Shown here piece after piece: positions 1 through 6,585 of a stretch of 23,376 nt of DNA. Below the pieces are notes generated by a model, which saw only the letters and a program-made list of their open reading frames with translations, did not search any database and was not told the DNA's origin. The stretch comes from a virus: IMG/VR virus record IMGVR_UViG_3300020009_000075, positions 1-23,376 of that record; one strand, written 5' to 3'. Positions within the stretch are counted from its first letter, which is position 1. Each line of letters opens with the position of its first letter. The position numbers were made by a program, and so were the translations under genes.

Positions 1-238
1 TAGAGTAGCGGTTCCACAGCGGCGGATAGTTACCTATCACGTCGATGGGAGCCGTGCGGTCGACAGTGCCACCCTTCGCGAGGGCGCAGTAGCGAGTGTC
101 GATTTCGCCGTTATCTGCACGCCGGAAGGTATGGAAGCCCAGACTCGGGCAATCGAGTGTCGGTGTTCCTGTGTACTCGGCATACTGCACAGTGCCGCAT
201 CCAGCCAGGAGAGCCAGAATGGGAAAATAATGGCGCAT
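1..238 (-). CDS. Putative lipoprotein, 3' end beyond window
   Basis: The frame is open from an ATG at 238 to the left edge (79 codons, no stop), so the gene is partial. The N-terminus begins MRHYFPILALLAGC: a short hydrophobic segment followed by a lipobox (LLAG before Cys14), typical of signal-peptidase-II lipoproteins anchored in the cell envelope. The mature part is polar, with two more Cys residues and a VIGNYPPLWN segment near the edge. An SD (AAGGA) lies 7 nt before the ATG, and the gene follows the ligase stop by 15 nt on the same strand. The start codon lies inside palindrome copy 1. Function unknown: a spanin, superinfection-exclusion or other envelope role is possible, but it is not Pro-rich like typical Rz1. 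Confidence 0.72.
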   Translation of the reverse strand, partial: MRHYFPILALLAGCGTVQYAEYTGTPTLDCPSLGFHTFRRADNGEIDTRYCALAKGGTVDRTAPIDVIGNYPPLWNRYS

Positions 239-241
239 TAT
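227..241. repeat. Palindrome copy 1 (ATAATG-GCG-CATTAT)
   Basis: A perfect 6-bp inverted repeat around a 3-nt centre. It overlaps the start codon of the leftward lipoprotein gene. The same element occurs at 9189, 13684 and 21768. The flanks (GGGAAA on the left, CTGTCCTTTTAATT on the right) resemble those of the other copies. Confidence 0.8.
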
Positions 242-253
242 CTGTCCTTTTAA

Positions 254-1144
254 TTAAAGATCGTGTCGGAACCCAGTGAATACTAACGGTGGTCTGATTC
301 CGGTTCCGCCCTCGTCGACGGGTTTCGCTCCGGTGTTGAGGTGCTTAATTCGCGCAAGGTGGCCGAGAAAGTTACTTCGATGCAACCAGATTTCTCTTCG
401 CTCCTTGCTAGTGAACCCAGTTCCAACTCGAAGCTCTTGACCTCGCCAGTGGACAATGAGCGCGCCGAGAACACCAGCAGGGATCTTTCCTTCTGCGTGA
501 GTGGATCTTTGAGTATAACCTCGACCATCGAGAGTAGCTGGATTAGCATTGCGAAAGAGCTCCTCAAAGCCGACAACCTTTGCTTCGATATGCGAGAAAC
601 GCTTGACCTTGACGAGATACTGTTCGTTCATGGTTGAGCGGCCGAGCTTGTAAACACCTTCCGGATTGCGCGTTACTATTCCTTCGTACCGAAGCTCGAC
701 CGCGTTCTTCTCGAATTCGACGAGCTGATCGTAGGTTTCGATGAGGTGGCCATCCAAGCGTATGACGTTCGGTAGCATTTCTTGCAGCGACTCATAACGT
801 CGGTAGTAAGGATAAGGCAACGCAGCGTTATCAAATACAAAGAACCGGATACCATCCCCAGGTGCTCCTGCAGATTTGAGTATCTTGTCCGTGCGCCTGA
901 AACAATCCGAAGCATTAGGTTCGCCATAGATTAGTTCTCCATCATAGCCGGTTGGGATGTCGAGCTTCGAGAACAGCTGCTGAACCTCACGATTCGGCAC
1001 TGCGTTGAGTTTGCGAGTGAAGAATTCAAGGTGCTGCCAGACGGCCCGCCAGCCATCGAGCTTGATGAAGGCGATGCACGGGAGGCGAATGTCGCGCAGA
1101 TCTGTGCACTTCGCGCCAAGGATCGGTTGGAAAGAGCGGCTCAT
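254..1144 (-). CDS. ATP-dependent DNA ligase (compact phage type)
   Basis: A 296-aa protein that seals nicked duplex DNA through a lysyl-AMP intermediate. Nucleotidyltransferase motifs are visible in order: motif I KLDGWR with nucleophile Lys28, motif III-like RFFVFDN, motif IV YEGIVTR and motif V LVKVKR. A C-terminal OB-fold-like region follows (VLGALIVHWRG, GTGFTSKERREIW). The length is close to minimal viral ligases such as Chlorella virus ligase, and shorter than T7 ligase. The frame is open upstream, but the ATG at 1144 is chosen because it overlaps the previous stop as ATGA, has GGAA upstream, and fits the length of the family. It is the last DNA-metabolism gene of the module before the lipoprotein. 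Function is confident; biochemical specificity is inferred. Confidence 0.93.
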   Translation of the reverse strand: MSRSFQPILGAKCTDLRDIRLPCIAFIKLDGWRAVWQHLEFFTRKLNAVPNREVQQLFSKLDIPTGYDGELIYGEPNASDCFRRTDKILKSAGAPGDGIRFFVFDNAALPYPYYRRYESLQEMLPNVIRLDGHLIETYDQLVEFEKNAVELRYEGIVTRNPEGVYKLGRSTMNEQYLVKVKRFSHIEAKVVGFEELFRNANPATLDGRGYTQRSTHAEGKIPAGVLGALIVHWRGQELRVGTGFTSKERREIWLHRSNFLGHLARIKHLNTGAKPVDEGGTGIRPPLVFTGFRHDL

Positions 1145-1311
1145 GTGAAGTTTCCGTTGCGAATTTCCTGGAAATTCTCGATCTGCCTGAGCTCGACAGC
1201 GGTGCAAGCGTGCGCAGCGGCTATATCGATCCACCGCTCTTGCGGGAAGATAGCATAGAGCCATTCGAGATCTTGACGCTTGATGAAGTGGATGACGGTG
1301 AGATTGCTCAC
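1141..1311 (-). CDS. Hypothetical protein, 56 aa
   Basis: A GTG start at 1311 overlaps the upstream stop as GTGA, and its own TGA overlaps the ligase ATG as ATGA, so it is locked between two coupled genes. An AAGGA SD sits about 6 nt before the GTG. The protein begins MSNLTVIHFIKRQDLEW and contains IFPQERWIDIA. It has no signal peptide, membrane segment or recognisable motif. A longer open frame continues upstream, but that part runs over the preceding gene and reads like shadow sequence. Function unknown; a role beside the ligase is only suggested by position. Confidence 0.65.
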   Translation of the reverse strand: MSNLTVIHFIKRQDLEWLYAIFPQERWIDIAAAHACTAVELRQIENFQEIRNGNFT

Positions 1312-1478
1312 GGAATATCCTTGTACTGTCGTTTCCCATACTCGACAAGAGCATTGAAGACGTTCGGTTCGAGTGCGACAAACGCCGGGGCCTCGCTTCC
1401 ACCCTCGACGCTGATCCAAACCTGATAGCCGTCGAATTGCGCGTAGACGCCATCGCCCAGATACTCACGCTGAGTCAT
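1308..1478 (-). CDS. Hypothetical protein, 56 aa (YLGDGVYAQFDGYQ type)
   Basis: Starts at ATG 1478, which overlaps the upstream stop as ATGA. An in-frame ATG 7 codons upstream (1499) lies inside the preceding gene and is less likely. The N-terminal half, TQREYLGDGVYAQFDGYQVW, resembles a short conserved protein found in many phages of Proteobacteria, with the same LGDGVYA-FDGYQ core. It ends with a GTGA junction into the next gene. It is probably a compact beta-rich cytoplasmic protein. No function is known to me. Confidence 0.75.
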   Translation of the reverse strand: MTQREYLGDGVYAQFDGYQVWISVEGGSEAPAFVALEPNVFNALVEYGKRQYKDIP

Positions 1479-1873
1479 TTCACGTTTCGCTTGTTCCACG
1501 ATTTCTCACTTTTGACGAGGTGGATACAACTCGGAGAGACGCCCGACCACGCGGCAAGGAGGACGTTTGAGATTCTGCGGCCAGTCTCGGACTGGATGAA
1601 TGTCGCCCAGTCTTGAGTAAGTACAGCTTGGCTGTTGCGATCTCCCGCTTGGCCGCCTTTACGGCGCTTAGCGTTGACTCGATCCTTTTCCGCATCCCAG
1701 CGGCATTTGCGGCAGGTATTGTCGAGATGCTGGTAAATCTTTCGCTCGCCGCTTTTAAGCCAGTGAGGCTTGTAATGAAGCTTGAACGCAGAAGCGGGCT
1801 TAAGAGCCTTACATTTGAGGCAGCTTTTGCTCGCCACTGCGTTGATTTCGACAAGACTATTACTCGCTCTCAA
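1475..1873 (-). CDS. Zinc-finger-like protein, 132 aa
   Basis: Two CxxC knuckles (CLKC at residues 18-21 and CRKC further on) lie about 30 residues apart, with Lys/Arg-rich sequence after the second (RVNAKRRKGG). This layout resembles the N-terminal zinc knuckles of phage HNH/endonuclease VII-type proteins, but no HNH catalytic segment is evident. A C-terminal stretch (ISNVLLAAWSGVSPSCIHLV) could be a small helix-turn-helix. The only upstream start in frame is TTG at 1873, forming a TTGA overlap with the preceding stop. An internal GTG at 1837 is the alternative. It probably binds nucleic acid; no precise function can be given. Confidence 0.65.
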   Translation of the reverse strand: MRASNSLVEINAVASKSCLKCKALKPASAFKLHYKPHWLKSGERKIYQHLDNTCRKCRWDAEKDRVNAKRRKGGQAGDRNSQAVLTQDWATFIQSETGRRISNVLLAAWSGVSPSCIHLVKSEKSWNKRNVK

Positions 1874-2142
1874 AACGGGATATCGTCTTCCAGGTCCGAC
1901 GGAGGTGGAGGCCGCTTTTCCGCTTTCTCTTTCTTCGCGGCTTGGCGCTCCTCGTACTTGTCGTCGTTGGGGAAGAGCTTGATCGTTGGGTTCTCGATTT
2001 GGCTCAGGACGATGAACGGGTTCAGCTTGATGAAAATCGAGTCATCGTCGTTGATCCAGGCTGCTCCAATTTTGCCCTTGGAGGTTTCATCTGGGATGAT
2101 CGCCCAGAGGTTATAGTCGGGCTTGCGTGCCTTCTCCTTCAC
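1870..2142 (-). CDS. Small protein with SSB-type acidic tail (SSB-like candidate)
   Basis: A 90-aa protein from a GTG at 2142 that overlaps the previous stop as GTGA. Residues 8-55 are beta-like (YNLWAIIPDE, KGKIGAAWINDD, SIFIKLNPFIV). This resembles small phage or mobile-element proteins with an IGAAW core (DUF736-like) more than a canonical OB-fold SSB. Residues 62-80 are charged and Pro-rich, and the last residues are SDLEDDIPF, nearly identical to the DDDIPF tip that bacterial SSB uses to recruit replication and repair proteins. It sits between nuclease and ligase genes, which fits ssDNA binding. It could instead be a decoy or adaptor for host SSB partners. The longer open frame upstream overlaps the preceding gene and is rejected. 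Confidence 0.75.
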   Translation of the reverse strand: MKEKARKPDYNLWAIIPDETSKGKIGAAWINDDDSIFIKLNPFIVLSQIENPTIKLFPNDDKYEERQAAKKEKAEKRPPPPSDLEDDIPF

Positions 2143-2402
2143 TTGATCGAAGCTACGGGTTCGTACTTCTCGACGAAGGTCTCGTTCTTGATGGGGTAGA
2201 ACTCTCCGCGCGTCCCCTTGATAATCCAGTCGCCCTTCTCGCAGACGACGTGACCGTGCTCGTTGTTGATCGCGACAGAGACGGGGTCCCAGCTGCGCTC
2301 GACGAACGAGGGCCCGATCCACTTCACCAGCTCATCACGGGTCTCAGGCGTGTTCTGCAAGGCCTCGATCGTGATGCGCTTGCTGACATACTTTTTAGGC
2401 AT
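2139..2402 (-). CDS. Conserved phage protein, 87 aa (MKKYRKKP-type)
   Basis: Begins MPKKYVSKRITIEALQNT and ends with GDWIIKGTRGEFYPIKNET followed by EKYEPV. This matches the architecture of a widespread phage protein family whose members begin like M-K-K-[YF]-x-x-K-P and carry a conserved GD-II-G-x-x-GEFYP segment; the function is unknown. ATG 2402 is chosen because GGAGA lies about 5 nt upstream and the family starts here. An in-frame ATG at 2459, also preceded by AAGG, would add 19 residues. The stop is coupled to the SSB-like gene by GTGA. Confidence 0.82.
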   Translation of the reverse strand: MPKKYVSKRITIEALQNTPETRDELVKWIGPSFVERSWDPVSVAINNEHGHVVCEKGDWIIKGTRGEFYPIKNETFVEKYEPVASIK

Positions 2403-2476
2403 TAGACTCTCCAGGTAAGTTACAAAACCGTCTCCGCACTGATCGAGCGTGATCGGCATTTCGAAGTGACCTTCTT

Positions 2477-3511
2477 TCACATCAGATCCTTCAGGTCGAT
2501 CTCGAGGTCTTCGCTCGGACCTTCCTTCAGTTTCGGGTTCTCGAGGAGTTTCTCCCCGAAATCTTTGGCGAGTGGGTCCCAGACACGCTTGCGGTACTGG
2601 TTGAGCCACTGCTCAGGATTGTTGCTCTTGCAGAGCATTAAGAAGGAGCAGCCGCCGTAGCTCGCGCAGGCGCCCTTACTGATGGCCATATCCCAGTAGC
2701 CTTCATTATAGGCTCGAACCATGCGCCGCAGATCACGATGAAGCTGGAACCACCAGCGTTCGATCTCCCACGTGCTGCGCTGTTGAATGCTCTCGGCGTG
2801 AGTTATTTTGGTTTTGAGAAGCCCAATCCCCCTAACAACCGCGCCCGCGACTGGTATGCCGTGTTCTCTTGCGGCGGCGACGTAGCCGGTGAATTGGGAG
2901 TCGAGGTCCCATTGCGCTGCCCACGTTTCGCCAAGAGAACCGGTAGTTTTCTCGTCGGTGACGTACAAGAGGCCATGCATAACTCCGATCATGTCAGAGC
3001 GTCCGCCGTAGAGGATCGGGTCGCCAGTTTCTGGGTGCATTACTTCAGTAGGGATGGCGAAGCCAAACTCGACCATGGCTTTACCGTCTTTGCCGATGTA
3101 CGGCTTGATTGGATCGAGACCTAGCCTATAGCGGCTCATGTAGCTGTCGAAAGCGCGGATAACGTTCTCGAGGCTTTTGTCACCGGAGCGGGTGGGCGGG
3201 AACTGGACGGGGCCGTAGAACTGCATGAGAGCTTCGAGGCCGCGCGTAAGGCTTTCTGCCTCAGTCTTCCCGTCCTGGTAGAAGCACTTTCTCGCTACCT
3301 CGAGCCCTCGTGCAAACGCCCCGCCTGCATGAAGGTGCACAGAGGGGGCGCTTGGCGCGAGCTGGTAGCCGAAGCTGTACATCCACTTTCGCTCGCATTG
3401 AATGAAGTCGCTTCTCATAGTGTTATCGATGAGCGACGGGAAATGAGGCTTCGTTCCCGTAAACAGCCGAGGGAGCTCGACCGGGACTATCGGTATTACA
3501 CGATCTGGCAC
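2477..3511 (-). CDS. PD-(D/E)XK nuclease, Cas4/RecB-like with four Cys
   Basis: A 344-aa nuclease of the PD-(D/E)XK superfamily. Core motifs are GGRSDMIG (Asp173), VTDEKTT (Glu187, Lys188) and a downstream DSQFTGY with the usual Gln. One Cys in the N-terminal part (QCERKW, Cys39) and three near the C-terminus (Cys282, 288, 294; spacing CX5CX5C) match the layout that binds an iron-sulfur cluster in Cas4 and AddB. Family members act as DNA exonucleases in recombination or genome degradation. The GTG at 3511 is chosen because GGAGGA lies 6 nt upstream; the frame opens further up to an ATG at 3577 with poorer context. It belongs to the same module as the SSB-like protein and ligase. Iron-sulfur binding is inferred. 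Confidence 0.88.
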   Translation of the reverse strand: MPDRVIPIVPVELPRLFTGTKPHFPSLIDNTMRSDFIQCERKWMYSFGYQLAPSAPSVHLHAGGAFARGLEVARKCFYQDGKTEAESLTRGLEALMQFYGPVQFPPTRSGDKSLENVIRAFDSYMSRYRLGLDPIKPYIGKDGKAMVEFGFAIPTEVMHPETGDPILYGGRSDMIGVMHGLLYVTDEKTTGSLGETWAAQWDLDSQFTGYVAAAREHGIPVAGAVVRGIGLLKTKITHAESIQQRSTWEIERWWFQLHRDLRRMVRAYNEGYWDMAISKGACASYGGCSFLMLCKSNNPEQWLNQYRKRVWDPLAKDFGEKLLENPKLKEGPSEDLEIDLKDLM

Positions 3512-3587
3512 AAAAATCCTCCGGTTATTAAAGCGCTGGATTGCGCTGTAAAAGAGAAGGCACGGAATTGCTCCCATGCCCTCTGTT

Positions 3588-3731
3588 TTACATCGACGGC
3601 AGCAGCCGGTCTAAATCAGCATTGAGTTGATCGTCAGTTGCAGGCGCGCTAGCTTTCCGTGCGCGTTTCGGCTTGGTGCCCGCGTCAAGTTCGGCGGTAG
3701 CGCCTTGGCCCTGTCGAAGCGACTCGTACAC
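3588..3731 (-). CDS. Hypothetical basic protein, 47 aa
   Basis: Begins at GTG 3731 with AAAGGAG 10 nt upstream, giving MYESLRQGQG and ending LNADLDRLLPSM. The middle is basic and Ala/Pro-rich (GTKPKRARKASAPATDDQ), so it is probably partly disordered. An in-frame ATG at 3776 exists, but it lies inside the promoter spacer, upstream of the predicted transcription start near 3758, so it could not be used from that promoter. It is the first gene of the DNA-metabolism module. Function unknown. Confidence 0.6.
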   Translation of the reverse strand: MYESLRQGQGATAELDAGTKPKRARKASAPATDDQLNADLDRLLPSM

Positions 3732-3764
3732 TTTCGCTGTACTCCTTTCCAGATGATTAACGCC

Positions 3765-3806
3765 ATCGTCGCACATTCCGCGTCAGTTGTCAAGCGGACT
3801 ATCGAC
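3765..3806 (-). promoter_or_regulatory. Phage promoter copy A
   Basis: On the minus strand: ATAGTCCG, CTTGACAACTGA, then -10-like GACGAT exactly 17 nt after TTGACA. It shares its upstream box and ACTGA extension with the copies at 9199, 9969, 12327 and 13712. It sits in the 92-nt gap between the accessory and DNA-metabolism modules and would start transcription near 3758. Confidence 0.75.
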
Positions 3807-3823
3807 GCCGCTCATTCGAGCTC

Positions 3824-4069
3824 CTAGTCAGATTCAGGTGGATATGCCACCGGAGGTGGTGTTGGAACGGGAGGCGGCTTCTGCTGGAGCCTTACCTCCT
3901 TAAGGTAGCGTTCCAAGAGCATTTCGAGAAGTTGCGTTCTCGCTCCATATTTCGGCTTCTCGCGCATCGGATCAGTAATGATGAGTTCTACTTCGGCCGC
4001 AAGATCAGCGCGGACCATCACCTTCCAGGGAATGCGAGGGATAGCGTTAGGCTTGCGGCCGACGCTCAT
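3824..4069 (-). CDS. Ribbon-helix-helix-like small protein, 81 aa
   Basis: ATG 4069 overlaps the upstream stop as ATGA. The order is basic N-terminus (MSVGRKPNAIPRIPWKVMV), a helix with acidic residues (DLAAEVELIITDP), then KPKYGARTQLLEMLLERYL. A short strand followed by two helices, with KPKYGARTQ before the last helix, is the pattern of small phage proteins often regarded as ribbon-helix-helix or CopG-like. The C-terminal 18 residues are Pro-rich and likely disordered. It could be a transcription regulator, and as the last gene of its module it sits just before promoter A. The fold assignment is inferred. Confidence 0.72.
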   Translation of the reverse strand: MSVGRKPNAIPRIPWKVMVRADLAAEVELIITDPMREKPKYGARTQLLEMLLERYLKEVRLQQKPPPVPTPPPVAYPPESD

Positions 4070-4293
4070 GAGATGAGCCTTTCCTTGAGTTGATTCAAGC
4101 AATCTTCTGCGCCTTCCTTGTCCGCGATGAAGATCCAATACTCTTCACCAGCGGTTGATCGGCTCGGCGCTCGGGCAATGACGGCCCAGTTGAACTTCGG
4201 GTCCTCTGGTTCGATGAGTTCGAGAAGCTTGACGTTCTCCATCTGGTCAAGATTCACCAAGTCACCGTCGACGTCAGTAATCCAGTTACTCAT
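4066..4293 (-). CDS. Hypothetical protein, 75 aa
   Basis: Begins MSNWITDVDGDLVNLDQM with GGAG upstream and an ATGA overlap with the previous gene. The layout (aromatic start, a G-x-LVNLD segment, a strand with FNWAVIARA, YWIFIADKEGAEDCL, and a final amphipathic helix) is typical of a short phage protein family annotated as hypothetical. It has no signal peptide or metal motif. The frame extends far upstream, but that part is a shadow of the preceding gene. Coupled to the ribbon-helix-helix-like gene by ATGA. Confidence 0.78.
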   Translation of the reverse strand: MSNWITDVDGDLVNLDQMENVKLLELIEPEDPKFNWAVIARAPSRSTAGEEYWIFIADKEGAEDCLNQLKERLIS

Positions 4294-4610
4294 ACCTTGT
4301 TCTCCGGTATCTGGGCTCTTATGCGAGTAATACCCGGCTGGACTGTAACAAACATTCCAACCTCGCCGTTGTCGAGGCAGCCGAATGAGAGCGCGACTAT
4401 TTTCTTTTTTCTGCCGATAAGCCGCAGGTCTTTTAAAATGTGCTCTATCCGGTTGAACTCGACTTGGCGAGCGCGCTTGATCGCTTCGAGCGGCATCTCC
4501 CTTACTATATTCTCGAGTGCTCCAAGGGATTCCTCGGGAATAAAATAAGTTTGTCCTTCGAGACAAGGTGATGCCGGCACGTTGCTTTTTGCGCCATTTT
4601 CCTCGGGCAT
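4290..4610 (-). CDS. Hypothetical protein, 106 aa
   Basis: Starts at ATG 4610 with GGAG 7-8 nt upstream. The protein has a helical middle (LGALENIVREMPLEAIKRA, VEFNRIEHILKDLRLIG), a basic RKKK, then beta-like sequence to the C-terminus (KIVALSFGCLDNGEVGMFVT). No known domain is recognised. It ends in an ATGA overlap with the next gene, consistent with translational coupling in the long accessory module. Cytoplasmic, function unknown. Confidence 0.72.
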   Translation of the reverse strand: MPEENGAKSNVPASPCLEGQTYFIPEESLGALENIVREMPLEAIKRARQVEFNRIEHILKDLRLIGRKKKIVALSFGCLDNGEVGMFVTVQPGITRIRAQIPENKV

Positions 4611-4627
4611 GCATGAGCTCCATTAGG

Positions 4628-4846
4628 TTATGAAAAGCTTTCTACTTGAACTCTAATTTCACCAAAGCTCGGATCGTTCTCCAGGGTGGGAACGGCCTCC
4701 GCCTGCTGCACAAGCCAAGCCGCCAAAAGCAGCGCCTCGTGGCGTGAGAGTGGATGAGCAGGAGTTTTATGAATAATCACTCTGTACTCACCACATCTCG
4801 CGACCGCGAAGACATTGTCGAAAGGCAGCCCGGGACCTTCGCTCAC
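4628..4846 (-). CDS. Hypothetical protein, 72 aa
   Basis: GTG 4846 overlaps the HIRAN gene stop as GTGA. The sequence has a beta-like first half (FDNVFAVARCGEYRVIIHK) and a helix (SRHEALLLAAWLVQQAEAV). The segment LSRHEALLLAAWL is similar in style to short conserved phage proteins of unknown function. It has no metal-binding or catalytic motif. The 17 nt after its stop separate it from the next gene, one of the few gaps in this module. Confidence 0.75.
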   Translation of the reverse strand: MSEGPGLPFDNVFAVARCGEYRVIIHKTPAHPLSRHEALLLAAWLVQQAEAVPTLENDPSFGEIRVQVESFS

Positions 4847-5205
4847 GGATCCACGTCGAGGTCATCTTCGGAGTTGTAGCTCTCCTCGACGTCGCTCCCG
4901 TTGATCGGCTTCACTTCGATTGTTCCAAGCAGGAACGCCGGCTTCTCTCCTTTCGGCGGGTAGAGCACTTTTACTTTGAGCACTCGCCCGTCCTTGAGCA
5001 GCGCACTAACGTGAGCGCTCATGTCGCGAGCGACGTAGCCGATTTGCTTCTCGTCGGAAAGAACTCGCACGGCGTTGGAGTCGTACGGGTTGCCCGGCTC
5101 CGCCATGAGAGTAAGCGGAGCTCCCGCGAGAAGATGACCTTCGTCGTTCTGCTCCTTCATCGCATGATGAGAACCGCCAACGACACGAATCTGCATTGTT
5201 TCCAT
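4843..5205 (-). CDS. HIRAN-domain protein
   Basis: A 120-aa stand-alone HIRAN domain. It has an IRVVGGSHH strand, the signature NPYDSNAVRV around residues 39-48, and IGYVARDMSAHVSALLKDG. A C-terminal acidic tail follows (ESYNSEDDLDVDP). HIRAN domains occur in SNF2 helicases such as HLTF, where they bind 3' ends of single-stranded DNA, and as single-domain phage and bacterial proteins. ATG 5205 is chosen with GGAAGGG about 6 nt upstream; an ATG three codons later is possible. The acidic tail could recruit partners or mimic DNA. Its role in this phage is probably recognition of stalled or damaged DNA, which is inferred from the family. Confidence 0.88.
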   Translation of the reverse strand: METMQIRVVGGSHHAMKEQNDEGHLLAGAPLTLMAEPGNPYDSNAVRVLSDEKQIGYVARDMSAHVSALLKDGRVLKVKVLYPPKGEKPAFLLGTIEVKPINGSDVEESYNSEDDLDVDP

Positions 5206-5207
5206 TT

Positions 5208-5537
5208 CTAACCCTTCCGTTGAAAGATGTCGATGATGATCTGGTTGAAGTGCATGCAGAGGAGAAGCGATTCCTCCTCCGGGACCTTCAGCTGATCGCA
5301 CAGATCCTTATGTATCGACCGCAAGAGGTCATGCACCTCGCGCTGGAATAACTCCAGTTGAAACTCGGGGTCTACCTTTGCTCTGATTACTCCTTCGCTT
5401 AAGAGGTTTTCAATAAGCATGAGCTCGGCGGCCATAGAGCTGGTGAATGCGAGACCGGGGCCGTGCGTGTGAGCGATCGACTCCTCGATAGCGTCGAAGC
5501 GTTCGGTCAGGCGAATTGATCGCGCGCGGTCTGTCAT
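5208..5537 (-). CDS. Hypothetical helical protein, 109 aa
   Basis: ATG 5537 overlaps the upstream stop as ATGA. The protein is almost wholly helical, with regularly spaced hydrophobic residues (TERFDAIEESIAH, AAELMLIENLLSEGV, EFQLELFQREVHDLLRSIH, LLLCMHFNQIIIDIF). This suggests a small helical bundle or oligomer. No domain is recognised. It lies immediately upstream of the HIRAN gene, so the two are probably co-expressed. Confidence 0.75.
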   Translation of the reverse strand: MTDRARSIRLTERFDAIEESIAHTHGPGLAFTSSMAAELMLIENLLSEGVIRAKVDPEFQLELFQREVHDLLRSIHKDLCDQLKVPEEESLLLCMHFNQIIIDIFQRKG

Positions 5538-5896
5538 CGGCCGCTTCGCTCACCCTCGCGCACGAGTGCTTCTCCCATCGCCTCGAGAAAGGCACGCGAG
5601 AGTTTGTAGCGATGCACCTGCTCGAAGCCGGTCTGGGCGTTGTCGCGAGGCGAAGCTTCGATCACGCAGTTCGTGGTGAGCCACTTGGTCATGCCCTCGT
5701 TTTCCGCGTAGTCTTTGATCCAGACTTCTCCCTCGGGACAATCCTCTTCGACCATGTTAACGCTGGCGGTCGCGAGCACTTCATCGTAACCGTCTGGTTT
5801 GCCCACGAGAATGAGCGCCAGACGGTTATTCGGATAGTGGTGAACCTCGAGATCGGCTAACCACTCCTTGAAAGGTAAGCCAAAGAGGATCTTCAT
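5534..5896 (-). CDS. DUF4313-like phage protein, 120 aa
   Basis: Coupled at both ends by ATGA. The pattern NRLALILVG, then ATASVNMVEEDCPEGEVWIKDY, ENEGMTKWLTTNCVIE is that of a phage/plasmid family of unknown function: a beta-rich part with A-T-x-V-N, followed by an IKDY-x-ENEGM segment. I place it near DUF4313 from memory of that pattern, so the family name is less certain than the conservation. The C-terminal helix (RAFLEAMGEALVREGERSG) is charged. Cytoplasmic; function unknown. Confidence 0.78.
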   Translation of the reverse strand: MKILFGLPFKEWLADLEVHHYPNNRLALILVGKPDGYDEVLATASVNMVEEDCPEGEVWIKDYAENEGMTKWLTTNCVIEASPRDNAQTGFEQVHRYKLSRAFLEAMGEALVREGERSGR

Positions 5897-6081
5897 TTGT
5901 CCACCTCGATGGTGATCTTGATCCGATCCGGGGAGCCGCCGAAGGCTTTCTTGAGCGCTTCTTGCGAGACGTATGCGTTAGGCATTACCTCGCGACCGCC
6001 TCCGACGATGTCATAGCGCGTCATGCGCAGAGTCGGGCGGGTGTTCGACATCTTGACTACGATCTTCTGATCATCGGGCAC
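5893..6081 (-). CDS. Hypothetical protein, 62 aa
   Basis: GTG start at 6081 with AAGGAG about 8 nt upstream; the stop is coupled by ATGA to the next gene. The sequence alternates short strands (KIVVKMSNT, TRYDIVGGG) with one helix (SQEALKKAFGG) and ends in a strand (RIKITIEVD). No motif is recognised. The compact alpha/beta content and operon position suggest a small accessory protein. Confidence 0.72.
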   Translation of the reverse strand: MPDDQKIVVKMSNTRPTLRMTRYDIVGGGREVMPNAYVSQEALKKAFGGSPDRIKITIEVDK

Positions 6082-6096
6082 GTGAGTCTCCTTAGG

Positions 6097-6312
6097 TTAG
6101 GACAGCGCCTTGCACGACATCTTGAAAACGACACCCCCTGGAGTTTTGTCTTTGAACTTGTTTAGTTCATCCAGATTGATCGCTCCTTGTACCCTGTAAT
6201 CCGGTGTGAGATAAACATACGCGGGCTTTCCTTGTATGAGCATCAGCACTTGCCAGGTGAGATCAGGGAGTCTGACCTGGTGTATGGTCTTGCTGTTCAA
6301 AACAGGTTTCAT
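6097..6312 (-). CDS. Hypothetical protein, 71 aa
   Basis: ATG 6312 with AAGGAG 6 nt upstream, a strong ribosome binding site. The protein is mainly beta (HQVRLPDLTWQVLMLIQG, AYVYLTPDYRVQGAI) with a basic C-terminal part (NKFKDKTPGG, MSCKAL). No signal peptide or catalytic motif is seen. A 15-nt gap follows before the next SD-bearing gene, so it is translated independently within the same module. Function unknown. Confidence 0.72.
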   Translation of the reverse strand: MKPVLNSKTIHQVRLPDLTWQVLMLIQGKPAYVYLTPDYRVQGAINLDELNKFKDKTPGGVVFKMSCKALS

Positions 6313-6330
6313 TTGGAGCTCCTTGGTTGA

Positions 6331-6585
6331 CTACTTTACTACGCGGTAAGGTTGCGGCTCACCCTCACGGATGAAGTCAGCGACCATTTGCGTGTGCCTG
6401 CACTCGTCGACAGCGCGGTTGCGCCACCTGGGGCAGTTGCACACGAGCTTGGCTTTGTATGTTGGGCTGGGAACGACTTCAACCCTGTACTCGGCCGCGG
6501 GAGCGTCGGTGTTGTCGTCGAACTTGACGACGGAGAACTGGATTAAGTTCTTCCGCTTGATGAAGTATTCGCTCTCGTGTGCCAT
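6331..6585 (-). CDS. SWIM-type zinc-finger protein, 84 aa
   Basis: Contains CNC at residues 49-51 and CRH at 62-64, i.e. CxCx(n)CxH, the SWIM zinc-finger signature known from SWI2/SNF2, MuDR transposase and bacterial nucleic-acid or protein binding proteins. A beta-rich N-terminal half (NLIQFSVVKFDDN, EYRVEVVPS) precedes it. ATG 6585 is chosen over the upstream 6615 because AGGAG lies 8 nt before it and it overlaps the previous stop as TGATG. It is the last of three adjacent zinc-binding microproteins. DNA binding or partner recruitment is a family-based guess. Confidence 0.82.
   Translation of the reverse strand: MAHESEYFIKRKNLIQFSVVKFDDNTDAPAAEYRVEVVPSPTYKAKLVCNCPRWRNRAVDECRHTQMVADFIREGEPQPYRVVK

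Noticed and set aside
1145-1468. N-terminal 108-residue extension of the ligase frame
   Set aside because: It overlaps two coupled small genes, reads like Arg/Ser shadow sequence, and the ATG at 1144 has the ATGA junction and family-like length.
3777-3823. 9-codon ORF with an SD-like TAGGAG between modules
   Set aside because: Too short, and it overlaps promoter A; a chance frame is more likely.
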